A stretch of 64,000 bases of DNA. Source: Manis javanica (taxonomy: Eukaryota; Chordata; Mammalia; Pholidota; Manidae). The notes beneath the pieces are model-generated. The model was not told the origin of the DNA. It saw only the letters and a list, made by a program, of their open reading frames with translations, and made no database searches. The position numbers were made by a program, and so were the translations under genes. Location of the stretch: the NCBI RefSeq assembly GCF_040802235.1, contig NC_133166.1, positions 9,238,001 to 9,302,000 of the forward strand. Reading direction: 5' to 3'. Shown one piece after another: positions 48,116 through 60,784 of this stretch (position 1 is its first letter; every line of letters begins with the position of its first letter).

Positions 48116-48775
48116 TCCTGTTTAGGCAAGCTTCTTGGGACCATGCTCCAAGGATTCACTAACACCTGCTCATGAACAGGAATGCAGAAGGATCTGTGGA
48201 TCTGAGGATTCACTGTTACTTGCATTGGCTCTTCAGCACCCACAAATGAACCTCCATTCCTAAATGAGGCAGCATCTTTGAGAGATACGCAGGCTAGACC
48301 CTATCTCCAGCTTCCCTGGGTGGCTCCCAAGCATCCACATAACACAAGACCCTTGGTGCAGAGCATTTATACAGCCAGCAGATGGGCCTTCACAGTAAAA
48401 CTGTGTTTCTCCAGAGGAATAATTGTGGAACGAATCCAGCATCCTTCCTCAGAGTTATTTTCCCTGATACCACAGAGAGATGATTTCCTGTCAGTCTGAC
48501 CCAACTTTCAAGGTTTCATTCTGTCTCACCAGTTTATAATGTGCTTATTTTAGCCTCCTTTGCTCCTGGTTTTGACACAGCAAGCTTGTATCTCTCACTG
48601 CTTTTTAATCTGCCCATACAGTATCCACTGTGTCAATGCTTACTTTCCTGACATGGGATGTGCCCAAGAGACTTAATTAACCTCTTCAATATTTGCTTAC
48701 ATTGTGAACTTCCCAAAGTCAATTCACTTTTTCAGCCCATTTTTTTCTCCAAATAAGCCTAAGTTAAGCAGAAAG
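48116..48775. other. No recognised feature
   Basis: Mixed-composition DNA. The open frames on both strands at 48260-48499 are mirror chance frames. Confidence 0.4.
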
Positions 48776-48915
48776 TTTTAGATCTCCATTTTACAGATGA
48801 GATGCTTGAGGCACAGTGAAAAATATTATGTCCAAGGTTGTATAAAGAGATGACGCAAAACTGGGCCTCACTAGTACAAATCTGACACTCTCTTCATGGA
48901 ACCATGATCTCTCTC
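48776..48915 (-). repeat. MIR SINE fragment, antisense
   Basis: 'ctccattttacagatgagat' (48784-48803) and 'cttgaggcacagtg' are reverse MIR core text. Confidence 0.7.
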
Positions 48916-49099
48916 CTTGGTACCTCATTTGAAGAGCAGGATCGTAGATGTAATCAGAGCACTTATCTCTAGGTGAGGGGAGGATTAGTGGATGAGTAAG
49001 GAAAAAAAAGAAGGGTTTAAATTCCTACATTTTAACTTCCCTTCCCTGTTTTAACAAATGGCACTAACCATGAATCTAGGTAAGGAAAATAGACTTCAT

Positions 49100-50060
49100 C
49101 CAAGACATTTCCCTTTCAATCTCTTCCCACAACCATCATCTAATCTGCCAAGTTTTATTCTTTCAAAAAATATCAAAAGATATGTCCCACCACTTTATTC
49201 TGTGTAAGCCTTTATGATATCCAGCCTGGTTTGATCAGTAATTTTATAACATTTATCCTCGTCTCTATTTTTTTTATCTCCTCCAATCCATCCTGTACAC
49301 GGCTGCCCCATGATCTTTCTGTAAGACAGATCTCACCCTGACACTTCCTGCTTAAGCTACTCTTAATTGCTTCTTTTAATTTTCTGGATGAAATTCAGGT
49401 TCTCTATCATTGCATACAAGGCTCTTCATGTGCCCTTCTGCAGACGTCTCTCTTACCTTTCCCTGCCTTCACCCTTTGTTCTGCCCACACAGAGCTACTC
49501 AAAGCTTCCCTAATGCCTCATTCTATTTGCTGTCTCTATGCCAAGGTTTGGAAACTCAAATATATTTAGAGACCAGGTGAATAACATGCGTGTGTGAAAA
49601 CTCAGGTTATAAGGTAACAGGGAGCAGTAGAAACTATGGCGTTTGTGCATAAAAACATTGAAAGTCAAGTTAAAAACACCGTGCTGAGACCAAACCGAAG
49701 TACCCTTCCAACTGCAGGTTGCCGGGTTGTAGCAGCAGCCTTGATGTTTCCGTCCATGCTGTTTTTCATTGATCTGCAATGGCCCTATCCCCTCCCTCTT
49801 TGTCTCACTCACTCCAACTAAAATCTTCAGTACTCAACTTCATCACTTTCTCTGATCAGAGGCTCCTAATTTTCCATAAGTCCTCTCCTGCCGTGGCCCT
49901 TTTGCACTTCTCTGCCTCCTCAACTTCAGCATGAGATCCTTAAGGGCAGAGGTGGTTATGTCTTCTTTAACCTCAGATTCCAGTGTCTTGCATATAACTG
50001 GTGCTCAATAGATATTTGAGTGGATGACTGTATGAAGTAATCAATTTATGCTTGAATGGG
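49100..50060 (+). repeat. L2 LINE, 3' part (interrupted or decayed)
   Basis: 'tgatctttctgtaagacaga' (49311-49330), 'gcatacaaggctcttcatgt' (49412-49431) and the terminal 'gtgctcaatagatatttgag' (50001-50020) are L2 3' ORF and UTR text in order. The block at about 49545-49800 does not look like L2 and may be a later insertion or decay. Confidence 0.65.
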
Positions 50061-51680
50061 ATGAATGTCAATGAGTAAATGGCTTGAATATATGATTCTG
50101 AGCTACATACCTGAAACGTCTGTTGATGGGAGATGAGTTTTCCTCCATCATATCTGCTTCTTTTTCATTGGAGAAGGACCATTTTCTACAGCTTTGAAGT
50201 AAGGTTTCTCTTTAAGATTCCCATCCTCCATTTTTCATTTTAAATAGATGAATGTCAGGAATCTGAGTTTACACAGAAATACCCTTTCTTCTTGAAAATC
50301 ACAACTGAGATTTTGTTGTGTTTTCTTTTGCAATTAATTGACTGTCATTGAATGGTATATAATAGAGAAATGACACCTCATCAGAGTTTCATTTCCAAAC
50401 AAAACCGTATTATAAAAAGCAATTAAATATTAAGATCATAATCTCTTTGTCTTCAATAATCTCTGTGTGCATAATGTAGCAAGTTAGCAGAGATGATGGG
50501 ATCGTAATTGGCTTGGAAATGAGGTTGGAGGAAAAATGATGTGCGATGGGCTTCAGAAAGAATGAGGGGGGCAAATTTTAAGTCTCACTGGTGTAAGGAG
50601 AAAAAATGGCTGGCATAAAGAATCTTTGTAGGGGGTTAGGGGGTCTTAGTGAGCTCACCAACATGGGGGTGGGGGTAAGGAGAACAAACTTCAATTGACT
50701 CTAAAAGGAAGGGCAGGACTTGCTTTCTCCCTAGAAAGGTTGAGTGCTTCATAAATACTGGGTGCCTAATAACTAGGAAATCATAACCCTTCTGAATCGC
50801 AGGGAAGCAGAAATAGAAGCAGAGACATCTAGGCAGGAAATCGGAACAGAGTTCCCAAGCGGATTCATGCGGGGAGTAAGGGCATCAAGCTGCTGCCTGC
50901 TTAGAATGAGATCATTAAAGGAACGTGATTATAATCAAGCTACTTCTGTGCATGACACCAGGATCTCACATCTGCCTGAGACTGCAGGCTCTGAAGAGAT
51001 CACTGATTGAAGTTGGAAAAATGATAAGAGTAAATTGAACCAGATAACCATTTTCCTCTGAGTTAAGTGACAAATGTCACTTAAGGCCTCAGAATAGAAG
51101 CCTATAGGAGAAAAAGAGTTTAGAGGGACTGTCAAAAGGTTTTGTTCTATTCTCCAGTCTTCAGGTGGAATGACACCTAAGCCAACATAGATAAGATGTG
51201 CAACATGGGTAGAAGTGAGGGTCTGCCCAGCTTGCAGCAAAGGAGCTCCACCAAGCCTTCTAGGGAGTTATTTATACCTGATGAGCAAATAACAGTGAAT
51301 TTCAAATAGTCCATATGCCAAGCTTTCCCTCCCCCTCCCCCATTTATTGGGGCAAATTCTGAAGATAACAGAAGTAGCACATGTGTGGATTCTCTGTTGC
51401 CTATTACATTCTGGGGCCGCACACAGGGATCTAGGCAGCCTCTTGATGGACTTGAAAACATAGACCATAGTCCTTGGGCAGTGGGACTTTCAAGCTGCAT
51501 GATGGGGAAGCACCAGCCCTTGCACGGCACAATCCATGGGCTGGGGTACAAGCTTGGAGGTTACAGTCTTAAGTTTACTCTGACATGGAAAACAATTGGC
51601 CTCTGGCCCTGTCCCATGGCCTCAGCACTTATGGTTGAAAAAGATACCCAGCTTTGTTGTGATGTGTTGAGGTCTCATGT
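50061..51680. other. Single-copy-looking sequence
   Basis: No repeat is recognised. The stretch at 50240-50560 is AT-rich with homeodomain-like ATTA/TAAT cores and reads like candidate conserved non-coding DNA. Overlapping open frames at 51177-51705 have no domain. Confidence 0.4.
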
Positions 51681-52315
51681 CATCCACCAACTTAGAGCCC
51701 TTTAATGGCCTTCCACTGCTGATAGGCTAAAATCCAAACTCTACAGTATGGCATACATGTCCTTTCAGGATCCAGGCCCTACCAATCAGTTCAAATTGAT
51801 CCATCCCGTTCCCCCACATGCTCACTATATTCAGGCAAAACTGAAAGGCCAAGCTTTCCACACCTATTTTATATTCACTTTGCCTGCGATATTCCTACCC
51901 AAACACACCTGTGAGGATTCCTACCCATCCTTCCCTGCCTACTCTAATGTATCCTCCTCTTATGATGCTGAATGGATGCCCTCAACAGATCTACTTCCTC
52001 CCTTTCATTGGTTGCTGGGTCTCTCATGCATTCCTCTATCATTGTACATACAAGTCAACAAAAGGAATCGCTTAGAACAGTGCATTCCAAATAGAATATA
52101 CTGAATAGATTTTAGGCAATATGTTATTATTGTTTTCATCAATAATCAGGAATTTTATAATCATCAGTTTGTGTTATAATCATCAGTTTATGTCTGCATC
52201 CCCACTCCTAGACTATAAATGCCTTGAGAGAAGGGATGTGACCTATTTATCTTTGCACTCCCCACACACTACCTCCAGCTCTTTCTCTTTATTCCCAGGT
52301 AAACACAGAGTGTTG
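51681..52315 (+). repeat. L2 LINE, 3' part
   Basis: 'aaatccaaactctacagtat' (51730-51749), 'ggcatacatgtcctttcagg' and 'ctagactataaatgccttga' (52208-52227) are L2 landmarks in order. The 118-codon frame at 51748-52104 is L2 sequence and not a gene. Confidence 0.65.
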
Positions 52316-52530
52316 TAGTGTGGAGAGCTTTGAAGGGAAGATATATCGGAGTTCAGATCCTACCTCTGCCATTTACTACCTGGGGTATTCAGTATAATTC
52401 TTAACTCCTTAGATTCTTAGATTCCTTACCTTTAAAATGAGGGGGAAAATATCTGCATCATAAGTTTTTTCTTAGACTTATATGGATCATCTTTATTAAG
52501 TATCTGGCCCCTGGTAGGATGGCATGCATG
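52316..52530 (+). repeat. MIR SINE
   Basis: 'agttcagatcctacctctgc' (52351-52370), 'catttactacctggggtatt' and 'cttacctttaaaatgagggg' give a nearly complete MIR in sense orientation. Confidence 0.8.
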
Positions 52531-53419
52531 TATGACGCTGACCTGGAGATGAAATGAAATTCACTGGGATGCTAGAGATGGGAATATTTTAACACAAGAA
52601 ATGTATTGAAAGAGAAAGTTTTCCGAACTTCAGAGTTACAAAAAGATGAGTCATACAAATTCTTTCAAACGCCTTTGCTCTTTTACTGTGAAATACGAAG
52701 GGAGGTAATAGTGTGCACTTGGCAAAGCTTCTTACCCTCATTGTGAATCCTGTAGGAATCCAAAATGCAATCTTGAGTTTTCAAAATCAGATCCAGAAGT
52801 ACAGTATTCATCTCCTTTAGAAAGTGACTCGGTGAAGAAGTACTTGAGCTCAAGGGGAAAGAATTTAGGACATGAAACTCTGAAGAAAATAATACTTTGA
52901 GTCTGGTGCTGGAGGAATAAGGAAGATTTAAGGTTTGGGGTAGGCTGGAGCTTGCTCTCTCTCTCTTTGGTCTCCTTCCCTGGCCCCTTTTTCTTTTTGC
53001 AGAACAATTATCAAAAAGAATCAAGATTTTAAGCATGAAATACAAGGACTTTAATTTACTATCGAATCACTCCAGGCTACACCGTATTACTCTTTTGTTA
53101 ACCATGTCTTTCTTTCTGAGTGAAAAATAACAGGAACTAGCTCCTTGAAGCAGAGAAGGAAGAATGGCCTCTGGTTATCTAACAGCCATTACTGGAGGGC
53201 CTAAGTGCCTCTACAGTACTGCAGGGTACAAAGCATGGGAGCCCATTTAAGATCTCTTCACCTTCCTGTCGGATTTCCCTATGTCCTTAGCCATGGAATT
53301 CAGCCCCACATATTATCCTCTTGCCATTGATTTGGTGGTTTTGTTTCTTAAGCATAATAACCCAGATGTTACATTATCCCACCAGTTCAAAAGTTTTATT
53401 TTCTTTGCTCTTTTTTTCT
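52531..53419. other. No recognised feature
   Basis: A pyrimidine-rich patch at about 52950-53000 produces two chance minus-strand frames (52683-53045 and 52738-53007). No repeat family is recognised. Confidence 0.4.
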
Positions 53420-53560
53420 GTTGATATTCACAAAAATCTTGGTGAGGAAAGATTATACCTTTCCCATAAAAGGAAGTGAATCAGAGAATTCAAGAAGTCA
53501 TGTGATTTTGTCCAGGATTACACAATGTATGTGCTCTCCTACTGCTGTCTCTAAGCTATG
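53420..53560 (-). repeat. MIR-like relic, antisense
   Basis: 'ttcccataaaaggaagtgaa' followed by a decayed accumulated-stop region resembles reverse MIR. Weak. Confidence 0.4.
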
Positions 53561-54715
53561 GACTTGGTTCATTGGACTAGCCGGTGCTGACTGGGTGTGA
53601 GCAGGGCAGCACCACCATCCATGAGCAGCTCCGGCTCTGAACTCCAGGCCCACCTGACCACGTATTTAGAGTTGCTTCATCAATCTAATATCATCTCCTC
53701 TTGTTTCTACTTTTCTGCTCAGCTCCAAGATAATGTCTGGAAGAAAGGAAGTTTACTTCTGGAAAGATTTAGAACTCATTAAATGCTCTCTCTTCCCCCC
53801 AGACACCACTATTGCCATCGGTTTTTCTGATTATAATTTGTGTTCCATCCTCAACAAGTCTAATTTCTCTTAGGATTGTGATGAAGGAAGGTGGAAAGGG
53901 CAATAGGGATATGAAGCCCAGTTGTCTAGGTTGAAAAATGGTATAGTTCATGTCCGGACTATTACCTTCTGCCTTTGGCCAGAGCATACAGGGTCTGGTG
54001 CACACACAGAAATAAGTTCAGCTTTTACCTTAAGTGCTACAGGCAGTCATTACATGGTAAGAAGGACTCAGGAATGATCTGATTTGGTGATGGCTTATGC
54101 CAGAGAAACACATACCAATGGGGCTTGAATGAAGATGACATACGTAATGGAACTGATAGCACTTTGTAAAATGCTACACAATATAAGAATATTTATATTC
54201 TTATAGAATGAGAATTCTGTTCTACAAACTTCTGGACATTTGTATTATTGAAAATAATGCAGGAATACTGAATAGAGCGGCCATGATTCCAGATCTGAAA
54301 AATCCCTAACTCAGCTCTTGGCGGTCTGGACTTTTCCAGTTTGGTGCCTCATTATCACCTTATCAAGGCTGGGACTTCAGCTATCATTCAACTACATGGA
54401 ACTAGCTTTGAAAATTCTTAAGTATAACACAATGTTGTAATCAGACATATTCAAATTTGGTATTTCAAAAGTCATTGTCTTCTCATAGAATAAATGGAAT
54501 CTGATACTGTCTTGAGTATCTTGACAGATGGCTCATCATTTCAGAGCAGATGGCAAGATGATTAGGCTAAACTCTGAAATCTTAAATACTAGGCATATGA
54601 ACAGATACGCTAGAATTTAAGACACTGAAAATACCCCTTTAGACAGCCTGAATTTTATGGGGATATTTGTTTAAAACTCAAATGTTCTTTTGCTCTGGCG
54701 GAACTTAGACCTTCC
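53561..54715. other. No recognised feature
   Basis: Single-copy-looking DNA with chance open frames on both strands only. Confidence 0.4.
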
Positions 54716-54910
54716 TTGTAAGAGATACATTCTGTTGTTGAAAGAGGAGAGACTTGATGTCAGGCTACTTGGATGTGAGGTTAGATCTGCTGTTTACTAA
54801 TGTGTGATAAGATACTTCAACCCAATTTCCATATCTGGAAGGCTGGATCAATTGCCTTATGGAATTGGGGTGGGGAGAATTTAATGAGCTAGCACATATG
54901 AAATACCTCA
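54716..54910 (+). repeat. MIR SINE, decayed
   Basis: 'cttgatgtcaggctacttgg', 'ctgctgtttactaatgtgtg' and 'caatttccatatctggaagg' appear in MIR order. Confidence 0.5.
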
Positions 54911-55159
54911 CAGACACCCACTCCGTACAAACACTTTTCTTTACTGACAGACAAGTAGTTCTGCATTTATAGCTGAAGAGAAAAATGGTACATGGTTTTC
55001 ACAAATATTTTCTGTAGTTCTTTTAAGATATAAATATTTAATAAAGAGCACTCTAAGTAACAGAGAGAAGTAAATAGGAGAAATATATATAAATATACCA
55101 ACATTCAGGCATACGTGGGGAAGACTCACAGTCACCCACTTTAGTCAACATTAATTTCA

Positions 55160-55330
55160 GATTTGCAAGCACTTCTGTTATTGCTACCTCATTGGATCCT
55201 CACAGTCATCCAGTAAGCAGCATTGTCCCCACCCAAGTAAATTGTTTAAGTGGAAACTCACAGAAATTCATTTATTTGCCCAGTACAAAAGAATGCAAAG
55301 TCATACCTGAAACCGATACCTACTGACTCT
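55160..55330 (-). repeat. MIR SINE fragment, antisense
   Basis: 'cattggatcctcacagtcat' (55190-55209) and the following 'aaactcacagaaattcattt' are reverse MIR text, decayed. Confidence 0.5.
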
Positions 55331-56600
55331 TGGCCCAGCTCCCAAGAAAAGGGACTCTGGCACCCTCCCTAATCAGCCTCTGCTTCCTCCCAGTTTTCGT
55401 GCAGCAGACATTAATAGTTATATTCTCAGCACACGTATCTCCTTCCATCAATGGCAGCCAAAGTTTGCACTGGAGGACCCATTACCCACCCATCCTCGGC
55501 CACTTACTTTGGGTACTTTTGATCCCCATTCTCAGATCCTGCATTGGTTCATGATTTGCTAAGACTAACTTGTGTATTGAATCCCCCTGGCCATAATGAC
55601 AAGTTTTGGGAACAGTCACAGTACTCAGTCAGGGTCACAGAAATGCAAAATGACTTTTGCTGGGTAACCTGAGAAAGAACAGGCTCCCTTTTCTTTGAAA
55701 ATTCTTTTTCTGGAAGGGGTGGTGTGCTAGTGTCAGGAATGGAACTAAAGCAGCCATTTTGCAATAATTAGGGTTGAAGCTGGAGGGATCAGGGTATGGG
55801 AAACCTGGGGCAGAACCCAGCATCACAGAGATTAGAGAGTCAGATCCTTGTTGGCATCACTGGCCCCACATCAGGCTTTGACTAATCACCCTTCAACTTG
55901 CAGTTACATTCGCCAATGAATTTCCTTTATTGTCCAAGCCAATTTGAATTGGATTTTCTTTGCTTGCAACATAAAAAGAGATGCTAAATGCTGTGCCTAA
56001 AATTTTGGCAGTAAAAGATAGATACTGCTTGAGATAAATACTTGAATTCCTTGGGAAATTTGTCTCTGGAATGCCATTTAAGTCAATTTTGAGAAGGGTT
56101 TGCTTTTGAAAATTTTACAGCTTTCTAATGAATGCACCTGGTTATCATCCATCAGGCTATAAGGGATTTAGCAAATATCTCTGAGCCAGGTATAAGGACA
56201 GAAAAAAATACAACATCTGTGATAGCTAAATAAGGCTAGCAAATATGATACAGTGAAAAGCACTAGACTGCATATGACATGTTAAGTGGTGTAGGGAAAT
56301 TTGAGTCTATAGAAATTCCAGTGTAGGGCTGACAGAGTAAGGAAAGTCTTCATGGAATAATTGAGACCAGGTGAGTTCCAACATTGCAACTGTAGATGTA
56401 ATAAGTAAAGGAGCATTGAGAGAGATGTCAGGCAATTTTGAAAGAGAGAAGTAGTGCTTAAGATGTATAGGACATGCCACATATCACTAATGTTTTATTA
56501 TTGACTGACTGTTTCAACAGCCATGTAATACAAGGGAAAGAATGTTGGGCTAGGACTCGAGAGACACAGTGACTTACTTGGGTTCTAATATTTACTACAT
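55331..56600. other. Single-copy-looking sequence
   Basis: No repeat is recognised. The part at 55900-56170 is repeat-free and AT-balanced and is a candidate for conserved non-coding sequence. Confidence 0.4.
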
Positions 56601-58860
56601 TAAAAAACACCTTTTTATTTTGAAATAGAGATTCACAGGGAACTGTAAAGTCGTTCCAAGATGTCCCATGTACCCTTCACCCAGTTTCCCCCAAAGGTGT
56701 GTAATTGTGTGCCATTTTATCACGTGTAGATTTGTGTGACTATCCCTTCAAGCAAAATCTATTCCATCACCACTAAGACATCCCTAATGCTATTCCTTTA
56801 TAGTCATTCCCTGTCAAACCCTGACAACAAAAATTTGTTCTCCAGCTCAAAAGTGGCATCATTTTAAGAATATATTATATAAATGGAATCCATTTTTGTC
56901 CTGTTTGCTCATTTCTGTTTTCATTTTCCAGCCTTCCTGTGTCTATTTGAACATCTTCTAGAATTCCATTTTGATTTATCTCTATTGTTTTAGAGTGTAT
57001 CTCTTCCCATAGCTTGTTTAGTGGTTCCTCTAGGTATTATACATACATAACTTATCAGTCTGCTGGTGTTCATATTTTATCAATTCAGTGAAGCATAGAA
57101 ACCTTACCTCCCTTTGTGTCCATTTACCATTCCCCATTTTATAGTTTAATCATCTTAAATATTTCCTCTAAAAACATCAATAACCGCATCAGTGTGATAA
57201 TTTTTTGCATAACTCTCAAGCATAATTTAGAAAACTCAAGATAAGAAAAGCCTATTGTATTTAGCCATAAAAATTTGTTCTTTACAGTGCTTTTTTCTTC
57301 TTTCTTGATTTTCCAGGAACCTTCTTTCATCATTTCTTTTCTGTGTAGACAACTTCCTTTAGCCATTCTTTTATGGTAGGACTGATGATTACATATTTTC
57401 CTAGATTTCCTTCATGTGAAACTGTCCCAATTGTTTTCCCTCATTCGTGAAGGATATTTTTTGCTGAATATAAAATTCTAAGTTGATAGGTCTTTTTTTC
57501 AGCACTGGAAAAATATTGGGCCATTTTTATATAGATACTTTCCTCTGCCCTCTCCATTCTACTGTCAAGTCTCTCTTACTGAGAGTTTTCTAATTTAGTT
57601 ATTATATTTTTCAGTTCTAAAATCTGTATTTTGTTATTGTTTGTATCTCCATTTCTTTTCCGAAACTTTCTATTTTGTTCATTTGTTTCAAATCTATACA
57701 TAATTGTTCATTGAAGAATATTTTTAATGGCTGCTTTAAAATCCTTGTCAGGTAATTCTAACATCTGTGTTACCTCAACCTTAGCACCTGTCAATGTCTT
57801 TTCTCATTCAAGTTGAGATTTTCCTGGTTCTGTGTATGATACATGACTTCCTATTGAAACATGGACATTTTAGATACTACATGAAGACTGTGGATCTTAC
57901 TCAAATCTTGTTTAAGGACTCCTTTGACACTGTGTCAGCAGGTCCTCCACATCATTACTGCCAGATAGAGGTGAAAATCTAGGTCAAGTCCCCATTCAGT
58001 TTCTGTTGACACTCCTAGAATGAAGAGGTACCTCATTACTGCTGGACATGGATGGGGGTTCCTGCTCTCCACTAGAGCTCTGCTCAAAACATTATGGCTG
58101 GAAGGAGTAGTGGTACTTTGTTATTGCTCTCCCCCTGGCCTCCACTACAATTGCAGGGAGGTGGCCTCATTACTGCTAGGTATTGGTAAAGTCTTGACTC
58201 TGCCACCCAGCAGGTGGTAAGACTGTCTCATTGCTCTCAGGTGGGTGTGGAAGTCCAGTGCCCTATATGGTCTTCACTGACAACAAGGTGGACTGGAGAG
58301 GCTCATTATCACCCAGCAGGCATTAAAGTGCCAGCTGCTCATTAGGTTTTGCTGATACCACCTTGCCAGTGGAGTTGGGGCATATCATTACAGTCTGTCA
58401 GCAGTGGAAGTCTGGGCTTTCCATTATGTTTTTGGTAGCTGGGATTGGAGATGGGATCTCAGTTTTTTCTGTGGTATTTGAAAGCATAACATGTTATTGT
58501 CTAGAAGTTTTCTGCATTGCTAGGGTGCTTCTTTTGTAGCCCTGTGTGGGGAGAGAATGTGGGTTCTCCTTGGGATACTTTTTATCTACACCCATCAGTG
58601 TCTCTGAGCTGCTGATTTCTCTAGCACTCAGTCTGGGATATAAGTGGCAAAAGAAAACCCAAGGAGCTCATTCCCTTGTTGTTTCGTGGGTCCCCCAAGC
58701 CCTAGCCTGTTTGCCTTTTGCATTCTATCTTTCAAAGTCTTCTTGAGTTTGTTTTACATATAATGCCCTGGGCTTTTGGCTGTACTTGGCAGCAAAAATA
58801 GAGAACAGTAAGTCTATGCAGTCTTTCTGGATGCAGAAAGTTTATTTCTTACTACTTCTG
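56601..58860 (-). mobile_element. Old LINE-1 (L1M-type), antisense, 5'-side region
   Basis: A long L1M-like tract read in reverse: 'gaaggatattttttgctgaa' (57449-57468), 'atggctgctttaaaatcctt' (57727-57746) and 'ttcctattgaaacatggaca' (57848-57867), then a reiterated block (57945-58445) and more L1M-like text to about 58860. Frames are destroyed. The subfamily is uncertain. Confidence 0.55.
57945..58445 (-). repeat. Tandemly reiterated block inside the L1M
   Basis: A short motif of the form CATTACTGC or a close variant recurs near 57953, 58033, 58120, 58168, 58228, 58302 and 58384, usually followed by 'ggtgg' and 'gaagtcc'-type text. Spacings are about 50-87 bp, so the unit is degenerate and has suffered indels. 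Confidence 0.65.
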
Positions 58861-59020
58861 TGTTATTGGACAGTCATGTAGCCTATTTGGAACCATTTTT
58901 CTCATTTATGGTAAGCTTAGAAGCTAATACCAGTCTAATACTAATACTAAATATAAGACTCTCTACTAACTAGAGCTATTGTAAGGATGAAATGAGATAA
59001 TAGGTATGTAAGTGGTCTCA
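58861..59020 (+). repeat. MIR SINE fragment
   Basis: 'catttttctcatttatggta' followed by 'attgtaaggatgaaatgaga' and 'aataggtatgtaag' is MIR 3'-half text. Confidence 0.6.
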
Positions 59021-59515
59021 AAATTGTTAAATGATGCACAGAAAAGCAGTTGTATGTATATCTTTCCATATATCTATGTGGATGGCAGAAAACCTGTGGA
59101 CATATATCTATCTCTGTATACAAATATGTATGTATACACACAGAAAAACACCCACATATCTAAAAACAATAGCTTCCAATATTTCTCAGGGATTTTTAAA
59201 GGATTGTAGGAAGTAACTCAAATAACTCATGTTATGGTTAATTCTATATTAACGATGCTTTGAAATCTTTTGTGTCTGATTAGGTGATGTGAAAAAGCAT
59301 TTCAAAACTGGAAAAATAATGAATCTGGTTATATTATAGCCATTTGAAAGGGACATGCTCTTCTGCATTATCTACTTGAACTGCCAATGATCACTAAACC
59401 TCATGGCTATATCTTTAAGTTAGCTTTGCTGAATAATCATAGCCTAAACAGCAGCAGAAGATATTTACCTCAGTAGCTTTACCAAAATTTGTAGGACTCT
59501 TTGGGGTATGAGTGA
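59021..59515. other. No recognised feature
   Basis: AT-rich DNA with a weak TATG/CATA-type simple patch near 59053-59120. Confidence 0.4.
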
Positions 59516-59930
59516 AGGAAAAATCTACTCCAAAATGGCTTAAACCAAAAGAGAAAATTTATTAGCTCCTCTACCTAAAAAATTCAGAAAGCAGGCTTTA
59601 TTACGTAAGGCTAATACAGTGGCCAAATGTGTACAAAAATCCAAATTCTGCCATCCCTAGTCCACCTTCTATGCTGTCAGCTTCATTCCAGTACTACTGC
59701 AACATTGCTCTTGATGTCCCTAGCCCATTCCAGCAACATTGTAAATCTTTCTTCTCTATTGAGGTGCAACCTCACTTCCTTCCTTTCAGAAAAAGAATGA
59801 AGAAATTTCCAGTAATCTTTCATATATCCTGCAGTTTACTGCTCCTCATTGGCCTGAACTGGTTCTCATCAAACTTTTTCTCTCTGATGGAACCTAATTA
59901 GGTCTCAGGAATATGTCAGAACCATTCCCT
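59516..59930. repeat. Unassigned old interspersed repeat
   Basis: The opening 'aaaatggcttaaaccaaaag' and the ending 'ctcctcattggcctgaactg' recall a common old mammalian repeat with a 'ggcttaaa...tttattggctc' structure. I cannot name it securely. Confidence 0.35.
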
Positions 59931-60050
59931 CTTACCAAGGACTTGGAATACAGTATTTAGCGCAAACCATTCAAATCCTCTTCCCTTGAGATGGAGGCAG
60001 GATCTCACCTGCTGAGTCTGTATGTCTGTCCTTGTAGTCAGCTTGGGGTA

Positions 60051-60416
60051 CGCTATGCACGGAATGTTTTTGTCCTCCCAAAACTCTTGTGTTGAAATCT
60101 CTATCCCCAATGTGATGTTATTTGGAGGTGGGGCCTTTGGAAGATGATCAAGTCATGAAGATGGAGCCCTTGTTAAGTGGGATTAATGTCCTTATAAGAG
60201 ACCCCAGGGCCTTTGCCCCTTCTGTCACATGAGGTAATAGAGAAATGACAGTCAGTCACCTATAGACCAGGAAGTGGGTCCTTACCAGGAATTAAATCTG
60301 TTGGCACCACATCATGGAACTTCCCAGCCTTCCTAGGACTGTGAGAAATAAATTTGTTTGTTTATAAGTTACCCAGTCTATGATAGTCAGTTGCAGCAGC
60401 CCAAAGGACCAAGACA
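60051..60416 (+). repeat. MaLR-type LTR, sense copy of an inverted pair
   Basis: It starts with 'gctatgcacggaatgttttt', contains 'ggaggtggggcctttggaag' (60124-60143) and 'taatgtccttataagagacc', and ends with 'ggaccaagaca'. It is nearly full length and is followed immediately by a second copy of the same family in the opposite direction. Confidence 0.65.
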
Positions 60417-60784
60417 GGCTGCTATAACAAAATACCACAGGGGTGGCTTAAACAACAAATACTTACCACTTACACTTCTGGAGGCTGGGAAGTCCAGTGT
60501 CAAGGTGCTGGTAAATTCAGTGTCTGGGGAGGACCTTACTCTGTTTTTCAGACTGTTGCCTTCTTGATGTATCCTAACATGGTGGAAAGATAGAGAAGTC
60601 TGGTCTCTCTCTTCTTATAAGGGCACTAATCTCATCATAAGGGTTATATAAATACACCTATAGATCTGTATATCTAAGCCAAATAACAACCCTAAGGCAT
60701 CACCTCTGAATACCATCACACTGGGGACTGGGGCTTCAACAGATGAATTTGAGAGAAGACACAAACATCCAGTTCATACCACTC
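60417..60784 (-). repeat. MaLR-type LTR, antisense copy of an inverted pair
   Basis: It starts 'ggctgctataacaaaatacc', has 'tggaggctgggaagtccagt' (60479-60498) and 'cttataagggcactaat', and ends in 'gacacaaacatccagttcat'. Its reverse complement lines up with the copy at 60051-60416 along its length. About 16 bp of the expected LTR terminus is missing at the junction. Confidence 0.65.

Noticed and set aside
52683..53045. 120-codon minus-strand frame with Lys/Arg-rich patch
   Set aside because: It overlaps another frame, arises from a pyrimidine-rich patch and has no domain.
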